Part shown: in pieces, positions 38,057 through 45,713 of the stretch | Numbering within the stretch: position 1 is the stretch's first letter | Layout of the letters: every line of letters begins with the position of its first letter | NCBI RefSeq assembly: GCF_022374895.2 | Contig: NZ_CP092423.2 | Coordinates: 1,178,001 to 1,242,000 of the forward strand | Direction of reading: 5' to 3' | DNA length: 64,000 bases | From: Mycobacterium lentiflavum | GTDB lineage: Bacteria; Actinomycetota; Actinomycetes; Mycobacteriales; Mycobacteriaceae | The notes under the pieces: model-generated | Databases searched by the model: none | Told to the model about the DNA's origin: nothing | The model's input: the letters and a program-made list of their open reading frames with translations, nothing else | Translations under genes and position numbers: made by a program

Positions 38057-39241
38057 ATGCCCACACAGACCGCATTGGACAGCGTCGAGGACGCGGTGCG
38101 GCGTCGTGGCGTCGATCTTGTCGAGCTATCGCATGCAATCCACGCCGAGCCCGAGCTGGCCTTCGCCGAGCACCGTAGCTGCGCCAAAACGCAGGCACTG
38201 GTCGCCGAGCGTGGCTTCGAGGTCACCGGAGGCCCCGGCGGTTTGGACACTGCCTTTCGCGCCGACTTCGGCAGCGGACCGCTGGTTATCGGGGTCTGCG
38301 CCGAGTACGACGCCCTGCCCGAGATCGGACATGCCTGCGGCCACAACATCATCGCGGCCTCGGCGGTCGGCACCGCGCTGGCGTTGGCCGAGGTGGCCGA
38401 CGAGCTCGGTCTGACCGTAGCCCTGGTCGGCACTCCCGCCGAGGAGGCCGGCGGCGGCAAGGCGCTGCTGCTGGAGGCCGGCACCTTCGACGACGTCGCG
38501 GCGGCCGTGATGCTGCACCCCGGGCCGACCGACATCGCCGCCGCCCGTTCGCTGGCCTTGTCCGAAGTGACCGTCGACTACCGTGGCAAGGAATCGCACG
38601 CCGCGGTGGCCCCACATCTGGGCGTCAACGCCGCCGACGCCGTCACCGTCGCGCAGGTCGCGATCGGCGTGCTGCGCCAGCAGCTGGCGCCGGGGCAGCT
38701 GGTGCACGGGATCGTCACCATCGGTGGGCAGGCGGTCAACGTCATCCCCGGCCACGCGGCATTGCAGTACGCGATGCGGGCGGTCGAGCTGGACTCGCTG
38801 ACCGAGCTGGAGGGCAGGATGTTCGCGTGCTTTGCCGCAGGCGCCTTGGCCACCGGCTGCGAATACGAAATCAACACGCCGTCACCGGCCTACGCCGAGC
38901 TCAAGCCCGACCGATGGCTGGCCGAGATTTGCCGGGAAGAGATGCGCCGACTCGGACGGGAGCCGGTGTCGCCCGAATTCGAGATGGCGCTGCCGATGGG
39001 CAGCACCGACATGGGCAACGTCACACAGGTGTTGCCGGGCATCCACCCGGTGATCGGTGTCGACGCCGGTGGCGCGACGGTGCATCAGCGCGCATTCGCC
39101 GCGGCCGCCGCCGGGCCGAGCGCCGACCGCGCGGTGGTCGACGGCGCGGTAATGCTGGCGCGCACGGTGGTCCACCTCGCCCAGGACAGCGCCGAGCGTG
39201 ACCGGGTGCTGGCCGGGGTCCAGCGTCGGGCGGCCACATGA
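38057..39241 (+). CDS. amiB1: M20-family amidohydrolase/aminoacylase
   Basis: A 394-residue M20 metallopeptidase-like amidohydrolase, orthologue of Rv3306c. Metal ligands are expected in VCAEYDALPEIGHACGHNI, the catalytic Glu in TPAEEAGGGK, and a later ligand in MGSTDMGNV. This family removes acyl or carbamoyl groups from amino acids or N-acyl compounds. The stop overlaps the amiA1 start by 4 bp (ATGA), so the two M20 enzymes are made together, perhaps as hetero-oligomers like AbgA/AbgB. Confidence 0.92.
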   Translation: MPTQTALDSVEDAVRRRGVDLVELSHAIHAEPELAFAEHRSCAKTQALVAERGFEVTGGPGGLDTAFRADFGSGPLVIGVCAEYDALPEIGHACGHNIIAASAVGTALALAEVADELGLTVALVGTPAEEAGGGKALLLEAGTFDDVAAAVMLHPGPTDIAAARSLALSEVTVDYRGKESHAAVAPHLGVNAADAVTVAQVAIGVLRQQLAPGQLVHGIVTIGGQAVNVIPGHAALQYAMRAVELDSLTELEGRMFACFAAGALATGCEYEINTPSPAYAELKPDRWLAEICREEMRRLGREPVSPEFEMALPMGSTDMGNVTQVLPGIHPVIGVDAGGATVHQRAFAAAAAGPSADRAVVDGAVMLARTVVHLAQDSAERDRVLAGVQRRAAT

Positions 39242-40416
39242 GCCTGGTCGACAACGCCGAATCCTGGCTGGCCGCGCACTACGACGACCTGGTCGAGTGG
39301 CGCCGGCACCTGCACCGCTATCCGGAGCTGGGCCGCCAGGAGTACGCCACCACGCAGTTCGTCGCCGAGCGGTTGGCCGACGCGGGTCTGAACCCGAAGG
39401 TGCTGCCCGGCGGTACCGGGCTGACGTGTGATTTCGGGCCCGAACACGAGCCCCGGATCGCGCTGCGGGCCGACATGGACGCACTGCCGATGGCCGAGCG
39501 GACCGGGGCGCCGTACGCGTCGACGATGCCGAACGTCGCGCACGCCTGCGGGCACGACGCGCACACCGCGATCCTGCTGGGCACCGCACAGGTGCTGGCG
39601 TCGGTGCCCGAACTGCCGGTCGGGGTGCGGTTGATCTTTCAGGCCGCCGAGGAACTGATGCCCGGCGGCGCCATCGACGCGATCGCTGCCGGAGCGCTGA
39701 CCGGGGTGTCGCGGATATTTGCGTTGCATTGCGATCCCCGCCTCGAAGTCGGCAAGGTCGCGGTCCGGCAGGGCCCGATCACCTCGGCCGCCGACCACAT
39801 CCACATCTCGCTGTATTCGCCGGGCGGGCACACCTCACGGCCACACCTGACCGCCGACCTGGTTTACGGGCTTGGCACGCTGATCACCGGGGTACCCGGC
39901 GTTCTGTCGCGGCGCCTCGACCCCCGCAACGGCACCGTCCTGGTTTGGGGCGCGGTCAACGCCGGGGTCGCCGCCAACGCCATTCCGCAGAGCGGCCAGC
40001 TGTCCGGCACCGTGCGCACCGCCAGCCGGCACACCTGGCTCGAGCTCGAGGAGATCATCCGTCAGGCCGTGGATTCGCTGCTGGCACCGCTGGACATCGA
40101 ACACACGATGCAATACCGGCGCGGCGTGCCCCCCGTGGTCAACGAGGAGGTCTCGACGCGCATCCTCACCCACGCGATCGAGGGTGTGGGCCCCGATGCG
40201 CTGGCCGACACCCGCCAGTCCGGCGGCGGCGAGGATTTCTCCTGGTATCTGGAGGAGATTCCCGGTGCGATGGCGCGGCTGGGGGTGTGGCCGGGCGAGG
40301 GCCCGCAGTTGGACCTGCACCAGCCGAATTTCGATCTCGACGAGCGCGCGCTGGGGGTAGGACTGCGAGTGATGGTCAACATCATCGAGCAGTCGGCACT
40401 TTTCCCCGAGGGTTAA
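39238..40416 (+). CDS. amiA1: M20-family amidohydrolase/aminoacylase
   Basis: Second M20 enzyme of the pair (392 residues), orthologue of Rv3305c. It shows the di-metal motifs ALRADMDALPM, HACGHDAHTA and FQAAEELMPGGA, with SGGGEDFSWY near the C-terminus. It belongs to the hippurate hydrolase/IAA-amino-acid hydrolase group; the natural substrate is unknown. The start lies in ATGA with amiB1, and the end overlaps the convergent TetR gene by 4 bp. Confidence 0.93.
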   Translation: MSLVDNAESWLAAHYDDLVEWRRHLHRYPELGRQEYATTQFVAERLADAGLNPKVLPGGTGLTCDFGPEHEPRIALRADMDALPMAERTGAPYASTMPNVAHACGHDAHTAILLGTAQVLASVPELPVGVRLIFQAAEELMPGGAIDAIAAGALTGVSRIFALHCDPRLEVGKVAVRQGPITSAADHIHISLYSPGGHTSRPHLTADLVYGLGTLITGVPGVLSRRLDPRNGTVLVWGAVNAGVAANAIPQSGQLSGTVRTASRHTWLELEEIIRQAVDSLLAPLDIEHTMQYRRGVPPVVNEEVSTRILTHAIEGVGPDALADTRQSGGGEDFSWYLEEIPGAMARLGVWPGEGPQLDLHQPNFDLDERALGVGLRVMVNIIEQSALFPEG

Positions 40417-40979
40417 TGGGGGACGGTCAGCCGTCCCATCTCGACGAAGATCGAGTCGCGCAATGCGTCCGCGGATAAATCCCGCAGGCCGAACGCCGAG
40501 CGGATGAAGGATTCGAACAGCTGCCAGCCCAGCAGCAAGGCGACGGCGTGCGCGGTGGCCAGTCGGGCCGCGTCGTCGCTGTCGTGTAGGGGCCGCACCT
40601 CGTCGAGCAGGCGATCGGCGGCCGGAAAGCTCGTCTGCAGCTGAGCCACCGGATAGCCGTCGAGTAGCGCCTGGCTGAGGATGCGCAGCTGGCGGGTGCC
40701 GGCGGTGGCGATTTCGGGCAACTCCGCGCCGGCATCGATCAGCTTGCTCAGCGCTGCGGCCTCGTGGTTGAGCACCGCACCCACCAGCTGTTCTTTATTG
40801 CCGAAGTGGCGGAAGACGAGGCCGTGGTTGACCCGCGCCCGGGCCGCGATATCGCGGATGGATGCGGCCGCCGGGCCACGTTCGGCGAACAGGTCCGCGG
40901 CGCTTTCGAGGATCGCGGCGACGACCTCGTCACGTCCCGTCGGCACCTCACCTGCTGGGCTTGCACTCGGTGTAGTCAC
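40413..40979 (-). CDS. TetR-family transcriptional regulator of the Esp cluster
   Basis: A 188-residue TetR repressor. The helix-turn-helix is at about 20-65 (ASIRDIAARARVNHGLVFRH), followed by a helical ligand-binding domain. It starts with GTG 40979, which lies inside operator box 1, so it should repress itself. It is divergent from the EspB-like gene 71 bp away, and two boxes of the same design lie between them. The inference is that it silences the Esp cluster until a ligand appears; the ligand is unknown. Confidence 0.93.
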   Translation of the reverse strand: MTTPSASPAGEVPTGRDEVVAAILESAADLFAERGPAAASIRDIAARARVNHGLVFRHFGNKEQLVGAVLNHEAAALSKLIDAGAELPEIATAGTRQLRILSQALLDGYPVAQLQTSFPAADRLLDEVRPLHDSDDAARLATAHAVALLLGWQLFESFIRSAFGLRDLSADALRDSIFVEMGRLTVPH

Positions 40980-40990
40980 ATGTCTACACT
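40961..40990 (+). promoter_or_regulatory. Candidate promoter of the Esp cluster
   Basis: TTGCAC (40961-40966), 18 bp, TACACT (40985-40990). Operator box 1 covers the spacer and much of the -10. The EspB-like gene begins 61 bp further on, after GGAGGAG at 41035-41041. Confidence 0.5.
40971..40988. promoter_or_regulatory. TetR operator box 1
   Basis: TGTAG-TCACATGT-CTACA, an 18-bp dyad with exact 5-bp arms. It overlaps the GTG start of the TetR gene and the -10 of the forward promoter. Confidence 0.75.
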
Positions 40991-41004
40991 ACCATCAACC
41001 GCAC

Positions 41005-41022
41005 TGTAGACACCTGACTACA
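41005..41022. promoter_or_regulatory. TetR operator box 2
   Basis: TGTAG-ACACCTGA-CTACA, with the same arms and spacing as box 1, 34 bp away centre to centre (about three helical turns). It lies in the leader of the EspB-like gene. Confidence 0.75.
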
Positions 41023-41050
41023 GCGCGCCGGATCGGAGGAGCTGGCCCCC

Positions 41051-42463
41051 ATGACATCGACACTCACGGTCGACTACGACGAATTAATGCAACGCGCCGA
41101 CGAGGTGGAGGCGCCAGTGCCGGGGCTGCCCACCGAAAACGCCCAGGCACCGTGCCTACTTCGAATGGCGATCTCGGCGACCGAGCAGATCGGGTTGTCC
41201 GCCGACAACATGCGCACGTTCCTGCGCACGGGCATCGAGCGGGAATGGCCCAAACTGGCCGACACCATCAGACAAGTGGCCAAGGCCTACGAGGAGGTCG
41301 ACGAGAGCGCCGCGACCGCACTGGACAACGAAACGTCCGTGTCGGCGGCGTCGTACAGCTTCGCGGCCCAAGAGCTGGACCAGGTGGTGCTCACCACCAC
41401 GCAGGCGGCGCAGAGCTTCCCCCCGGAATACCAGGACCTGAAGGAGCGAGCGTGGCAGGTCGAGCAGACCGACCTGGGCGCCTCGTTGGACAACTTTGCC
41501 GCGGCATGGACCGCTTACCAGAGAACGCTGCTGGAAACGGTCGACCGATTCCGCCCGTTCGACACATATGACGGCGAAGCGGCTTACGCGCTCGAGCAAG
41601 AAATGGAACAGCAGCGGCAATGGGTATATCAAATGGCGGACCTGTGCCAGACGATGATTGCCCAGGCCCAAACTCTCGCGTCGACCCAGCGCTGGGCGCT
41701 GTCCGAGCATATTTTGGATGACTACAAGCTGATTACGTACAGCTATCTCGTCGAATTCGAAGCAATGTATGAAAAGTACCCGGAATACCGCGACGACTAT
41801 ATGCAGTATTACGTCAAATGGCAGGAAAAGTCGGATGAGGTGATGGAGGAATACCAGAACAAGGCGGCTATGCCTTTGTCACCGGTCAATCCGGCGACGC
41901 CGCCCTACGTTCGCGCGCCGAGTGACTCCGGCGGCGGCGGTGGGCTGCCGTCCGGCAACCCGTCCGGCAACAAGCCCACCGACGCGTTGCCGACCGACCC
42001 GGGTGGTGGGCATGGTGGGACCGGTGCGGCGGCGGCAAACGCGGCCGACACCCCCACCGACGAGACGCCGGCCAATCTTCCGGCGTACCCGGGGGTAGTC
42101 CCGCCGTTGTCGGCTGGGCCGGGAGTCAAACCGGCGTCGGTGAGCGGCGGCGGTATGCCGGCGATGCCACTACAGCCCCCGATTCAACCCGACGGGGTGC
42201 CGCGGCCCACCGGGGCGGCGCCTGGGACGGGTGTGTTCGGTATGGGCGCCGGCGGACGCGGCGCGATGGGCGGCGGTGGCGGCGGCATGCCGATGGGCGG
42301 CCACGGCGGTCAAAACCAGAACGAAAAGAAAGCCAAGCGCGTCCAGCAGGAGGATGAGGTCCTCTACACCGAGGACCGGCAATGGACCGCACCGGTTATC
42401 GGCAACCGTCGACGCAACGACCTTCCCGACGGCGGGGAAGCCCCCATGCCGGCGGCCAGCTGA
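41051..42463 (+). CDS. EspB-like ESX-1 secretion-associated protein
   Basis: A 470-residue homologue of EspB (Rv3881c, 460 residues). The N-terminal helical PE/PPE-like domain spans about 1-280 with LSADNMRTFL and the export motif Tyr80-Glu-Glu-Val-Asp84 (AYEEVDESAATALDN, nearly identical to EspB). The expected WxG turn is Tyr-Asp-Gly at 173-175, so its Trp is missing. A Gly/Pro-rich unstructured part follows, then a tail QQEDEVLYTEDRQW with VIGNRRR that copies the EspB C-terminus. It is the first gene of a five-gene Esp operon behind TetR operators. No espK or mycP is present here. Confidence 0.93.
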   Translation: MTSTLTVDYDELMQRADEVEAPVPGLPTENAQAPCLLRMAISATEQIGLSADNMRTFLRTGIEREWPKLADTIRQVAKAYEEVDESAATALDNETSVSAASYSFAAQELDQVVLTTTQAAQSFPPEYQDLKERAWQVEQTDLGASLDNFAAAWTAYQRTLLETVDRFRPFDTYDGEAAYALEQEMEQQRQWVYQMADLCQTMIAQAQTLASTQRWALSEHILDDYKLITYSYLVEFEAMYEKYPEYRDDYMQYYVKWQEKSDEVMEEYQNKAAMPLSPVNPATPPYVRAPSDSGGGGGLPSGNPSGNKPTDALPTDPGGGHGGTGAAAANAADTPTDETPANLPAYPGVVPPLSAGPGVKPASVSGGGMPAMPLQPPIQPDGVPRPTGAAPGTGVFGMGAGGRGAMGGGGGGMPMGGHGGQNQNEKKAKRVQQEDEVLYTEDRQWTAPVIGNRRRNDLPDGGEAPMPAAS

Positions 42464-42531
42464 ATTGACCACGGACGAAATATGAGTGTCGCCGTTAATT
42501 AATACCTGACAAGCATCGAGGAGAATCACGG

Positions 42532-42702
42532 ATGAACAGAATTCGTGCCCGCCGCATCGGCACAGTGAAGTGCGTGCGCTGCGCGGCCAAAACCGCTGGT
42601 GTAGAACAAAATTCGCGCACCATGATGGATCGTTACGCTGCTAGGATCATCAACTACCAATATGCGATACCGGCGACATTAGGAGTGTGCGCTCATGCCT
42701 GA
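42532..42702 (+). CDS. Possible 56-residue protein inside the Esp cluster
   Basis: A small frame starting at ATG 42532 after GAGGAGAA (42519-42526) and ending eight bases into the next gene (stop 42700-42702), which is an arrangement seen in coupled genes. It encodes MNRIRARRIGTVKCVRCAAK and further residues with a CxxC pair. I recognise no family. It could be a real peptide, a translational coupler for the EspA/E-like gene, or chance; it fills the 231-bp gap between the first and second esp genes. Confidence 0.4.
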   Translation: MNRIRARRIGTVKCVRCAAKTAGVEQNSRTMMDRYAARIINYQYAIPATLGVCAHA

Positions 42703-43843
42703 AATATCGGATTGGGCAAAGGGTCCCTTTGCATTTCTCGGTTCTGTTCCGGCTTTCACCCAAGGCGATTATGAAAAAGGTGCTCAGGGGTTAGTCAACT
42801 CCGGCGGCTTCCTCGCGTTTGCGGCCAAAAGGTACCGGGGTGACAAGGAGACCCAGGAGGCCTTCAAAGCAGAAACGAAGGTGCTCTGGTACGGGATCCT
42901 CTACATCATGTCTCTGCAGTTGCTTTACATGAAGGCCACCGATACCGGAAAGGAATTCAAGACCGCGAAGGGTGACTTCGAGGCGGCCGGGCAATCGCTC
43001 GATGCCGCCACCGCCGAGGACTGGGGCGGATGGACCGGCGATGGGGCGGACAACTACAACACGCAGAATGACCTGCAAAAGACCCGGGCCGAGGCGATGT
43101 CCGGACTTGATGCCGATGTTTACGACATCTTGGCGAAGGAGACTAAAGAGGTCAAAAGGGCCGTCCTGAATCTCGGGTGGGAACAGACGGGCCTCACTTG
43201 CATGATCCCGATTTGCTCGATGGTTTATAAGACGAATCCAGCACTTTCGCTGAAAACGCAAGTGACTGCGGTAATGTGCGCCGTTTTGGCCAGCATCTCC
43301 ATCGTCAAGGGCACCGCCGATGATTCGTCGGATAATGCCGGAAAGTTGCACAAACTCCGGGAGACATATCGTTCCGAAGGCGCCGGGGCGGCGGCGTCGC
43401 TCGCCGACCTGACCTCAACCAGCAAGAGTGCGGCGGAGGTAGGTCCGACGACGAAGTCCACCGTGGACCAGTTCGAAACACTCAACACGGCCGCTTCCTT
43501 TGCCGCTGCGGCGACGACCCCGCTGGCCGCTCCGGCGGCGAGCCCGTCGGCCGCTCCGGCGGCGACTCCGGCGGCCGCTCGCGTCGAAAACATCGGCGGT
43601 GGTGTGACGGCGAGCGCCCCCGCCGCCTCCCGCGGGTCGTACCCGGTGGCCGGTGTCAGCCAGGCGGCGAGTCCGGCATCCACAGGGGCCGGAGTAGCTA
43701 GTCAAGTCACCTCGACGGCCAAGCCGGCGGTGCCCGCCAAGGAGCAAGGGGCGGCCGGGGGCGACGAGGGGGCCGAGCGGGCGCCCGTCGACGTCGCTGC
43801 CGATGGCACCCAACAAGCACCCAGCCCGGTCGGGCGCGTTTAG
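42695..43843 (+). CDS. EspA/EspE-like ESX-1 secretion-associated protein
   Basis: A 382-residue protein with the plan of EspA and EspE. A WxG turn is Trp113-Thr-Gly115 in DWGGWTGDGADNYNTQNDLQ, two hydrophobic stretches flank it (LWYGILYIMSLQLLYMK and TAVMCAVLASISIVKG), and an Ala/Pro/Ser-rich disordered region (about 270-345) leads to the tail EGAERAPVD (358-366), which matches EspA and EspE. Cys169, Cys174 and Cys195 could form disulfides as Cys138 does in EspA. The codon use of the first 600 bp is less GC-rich than neighbours. The next gene is EspC/F-like, the usual partner. Confidence 0.85.
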   Translation: MPEISDWAKGPFAFLGSVPAFTQGDYEKGAQGLVNSGGFLAFAAKRYRGDKETQEAFKAETKVLWYGILYIMSLQLLYMKATDTGKEFKTAKGDFEAAGQSLDAATAEDWGGWTGDGADNYNTQNDLQKTRAEAMSGLDADVYDILAKETKEVKRAVLNLGWEQTGLTCMIPICSMVYKTNPALSLKTQVTAVMCAVLASISIVKGTADDSSDNAGKLHKLRETYRSEGAGAAASLADLTSTSKSAAEVGPTTKSTVDQFETLNTAASFAAAATTPLAAPAASPSAAPAATPAAARVENIGGGVTASAPAASRGSYPVAGVSQAASPASTGAGVASQVTSTAKPAVPAKEQGAAGGDEGAERAPVDVAADGTQQAPSPVGRV

Positions 43844-43859
43844 AAAAGGAGATTAAGCG

Positions 43860-44174
43860 ATGACGGATTTAAGCGTTACACCAAATTATCTCGAGGACCT
43901 GGCGAAGCAGCAGGACCGGGCCTCCGGAGAGATCGCAGACGCGACACAGGACGTCGCGGGGACCTCGGACAAATTGTGGTACGACCACGGGGTCCTGTGC
44001 GGGTACACAGCGCAAGCACTGAAAGCGCTCCTCAGGGACCGCAAATATACGGGCGACACGATGAAATCGGTGTCCGAGGCGCTGGCGGCGAATTTGCGTC
44101 AGGCGGCCGCCAATTATTCCGCCACCGACGAAGAAACCGGTAGCGCTCTCGGTCAACAAGTGCTGCACGGCTGA
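43860..44174 (+). CDS. EspC/EspF-like ESX-1 substrate
   Basis: A 104-residue WXG100-sized protein resembling EspC (Rv3615c) and EspF (Rv3865). Shared features are MTDLSVTPNYLEDLAKQQDR near the start, DHGVLCGYTAQALKALL for the central turn region, and NLRQAAANYSATDEETG near the end, in which Tyr86-Ser-Ala-Thr-Asp90 is the YxxxD/E secretion motif. EspC pairs with EspA and is secreted through ESX-1. AAAGGAGA lies at 43844-43851, nine bases upstream. The stop overlaps the next start by one base (TGATG). Confidence 0.88.
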   Translation: MTDLSVTPNYLEDLAKQQDRASGEIADATQDVAGTSDKLWYDHGVLCGYTAQALKALLRDRKYTGDTMKSVSEALAANLRQAAANYSATDEETGSALGQQVLHG

Positions 44175-44785
44175 TGAGAAGGGACGACGAGATTATGAAA
44201 GATAGTTTCGCAGCGCTGGATTTCGGCGACGAGCCCGGCGACGAGTCAGGTCACGACAGGAGCGCCGCGCTGGACTTCGGCGACGAGCCCGGCTACCAGA
44301 CCAGTGACGAGTGGGCCTTTGACGCCGTGCCCGCCGACGAGCCGGCCGAGCCCGCCGTGAGCGGGATCGAGCCGCGTGCCATCGACACGCTGCCCGAGGA
44401 CACCGGCGATACCGCCGACACCGTCGCCGAGGAGGACGAGTTCTCCTGGGAGCGGACCACGGTGACCAACCCGCCCGAGACCGTGTCGGTGACCGCGCTG
44501 ATGGACGGCAAGACGCTGAGGATCGACCTGGCGGCCGACGCCGCGGGCATGACCGAGTCGGAGCTCGCGGCGGAGATCCTCGTCATCGCGGACGTGGCCA
44601 GTCAGAAGGCATCGTCGGTGTTGCACACCTTGTTGCTCGGCAGCATGCAGACGCAAGGGCTAAAGGACGACGGCGCCCTGGCCGAACTCCTGGGAGCGCG
44701 CTTCCTGGGTTTGACCTCGGCGACACGGGCAGCCGAGACGCAGGCAGAAGTGTTCACCACCCGCTACCAACTTTCCGCACCCTAA
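44174..44785 (+). CDS. EspD/EspH-like protein
   Basis: A 203-residue homologue of EspD (Rv3614c) and EspH (Rv3867). The variable acidic N-terminus is followed by the family core TTVTNPPETVSVTALMDGK, MTESELAAEILVIADVASQK and AAETQAEVFTTRYQ, which match both H37Rv proteins closely. EspD stabilises EspA and EspC; EspH supports EspE/EspF export, so this member probably serves the two preceding proteins. The ATG at 44174 overlaps the previous stop; ATG 44195 (MKDSFAALDFGDEP) is an alternative. The N-terminus holds a tandem AALDFGDEPG duplication. Confidence 0.9.
   Translation: MRRDDEIMKDSFAALDFGDEPGDESGHDRSAALDFGDEPGYQTSDEWAFDAVPADEPAEPAVSGIEPRAIDTLPEDTGDTADTVAEEDEFSWERTTVTNPPETVSVTALMDGKTLRIDLAADAAGMTESELAAEILVIADVASQKASSVLHTLLLGSMQTQGLKDDGALAELLGARFLGLTSATRAAETQAEVFTTRYQLSAP
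44209..44292 (+). repeat. Imperfect tandem duplication in the EspD/H-like gene
   Basis: Two copies of the codons for AALDFGDEPG lie 54 bp apart (18 codons), separated by the codons for DESGHDRS. It is confined to the acidic N-terminus, which is variable in the family. Confidence 0.65.
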
Positions 44786-44804
44786 GGAACCCTAAGGACA
44801 ACCC

Positions 44805-45149
44805 ATGAGCACCGAGAACGCACAGTTGGACGACGTGTTGCGGCACGCGCAGCACATTCAGTCCGCGATGGACGAGCAGCTGCACCAGCTCAACACCAGA
44901 TCATTCCAAGGGCTGGATGAGGCCAAGACCGTCGCCGCCACCGTCGACGGCCGCCAACGGCTGACCGACCTGCACATCCAGGACGGTCTGTTGCGGCTGG
45001 GCCCGCAAGTGGTTGCGCAGCGCGTCAACGAGGCGATGGCGAACGCTCAGGCGGCCGTGACCGCGGCGGACGAGGCCGAGCAGCAGCGGTTCTTTGAGTT
45101 GATGGACGACGCTGCCGGGTCTCTCAAGGGCATTCTGGGCTTCGCCTAG
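44805..45149 (+). CDS. EspL-like protein (YbaB/EbfC family)
   Basis: A 114-residue homologue of EspL (Rv3880c). Similar segments are ALTLAARFQSALDG against VLRHAQHIQSAMDE, FQGLDEAKTVAATVDGRQRL, LHIQDGLLRLGPQVVAQRVN and EAMANAQAAV. The YbaB/EbfC fold is a small dimeric DNA- or protein-binding scaffold. In ESX-1 EspL is encoded next to EspB and is needed for stable EspE/EspB and secretion. It is the last gene of the cluster; the next gene is convergent nine bases away. Confidence 0.9.
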   Translation: MSTENAQLDDVLRHAQHIQSAMDEQLHQLNTRSFQGLDEAKTVAATVDGRQRLTDLHIQDGLLRLGPQVVAQRVNEAMANAQAAVTAADEAEQQRFFELMDDAAGSLKGILGFA

Positions 45150-45157
45150 GGGGTTCG

Positions 45158-45637
45158 CTAGGCGGAAGTTCCGGGGCCGATGTTGCGGGCCGGGCGGGTA
45201 CGCAGATCGTGAACGTATTCCATTGGTGCGCCCGCGATTTCGGCGGCATCGGCCATCACGCCCAGGTACCGTGCCGACGGCAGCCCGCCCTCCCAGGCGT
45301 CGAGCACGTAGAGCCACGCCAGCACGGGATCGGTATCGGTGTCCGAGGAAGTCCGTTCGACCCGGCACCTGATCTTTTTGTGGATGCCGAACTCGGAGCC
45401 CTCCCACCGGTCCAGGCTCATCTCGTCGGCGGGCGTCATGTCGTACAGCACGACGAACACCTTGGAATCGGGGTCCTCGACGACGCTGGCCAGCGCGCCT
45501 TCCCAGCCGATGTCTTCGCCGCCGAAGGTCAGCCGCCACCCGTGCAACCAGCCCGTTCCGGCCATTGGGGAATGGGGTGCCCGCTTCTGCATCTGCTCGG
45601 GATGCATGTTCGATCCGTAGGCGGCGTAGAGCGGCAC
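45158..45637 (-). CDS. Gamma-glutamylcyclotransferase-like protein (Rv3304-like)
   Basis: A 159-residue AIG2/GGCT-fold protein. The glycine loop MPLYAAYGSNMHPEQM is diagnostic, and DRWEGSEFGIHKK carries the candidate catalytic Glu. Family enzymes cyclise gamma-glutamyl groups to 5-oxoproline, though many bacterial members have unknown substrates. It marks the return to the conserved H37Rv order after the Esp cluster (Rv3304 beside lpdA). Confidence 0.85.
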   Translation of the reverse strand: MPLYAAYGSNMHPEQMQKRAPHSPMAGTGWLHGWRLTFGGEDIGWEGALASVVEDPDSKVFVVLYDMTPADEMSLDRWEGSEFGIHKKIRCRVERTSSDTDTDPVLAWLYVLDAWEGGLPSARYLGVMADAAEIAGAPMEYVHDLRTRPARNIGPGTSA

Positions 45638-45701
45638 GGGTGAAAGCTTAAACGGACGACGCTCACGCGGTCTTCATCCGGCGGTTCCGGAGCTCCTTGG
45701 A

Positions 45702-45707
45702 TAGGTT
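45702..45707 (+). promoter_or_regulatory. -10 element of lpdA, leaderless start likely
   Basis: TAGGTT ends six bases before the GTG start (45714), the spacing of leaderless mycobacterial messages. Confidence 0.45.
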
Positions 45708-45713
45708 AGGGCT

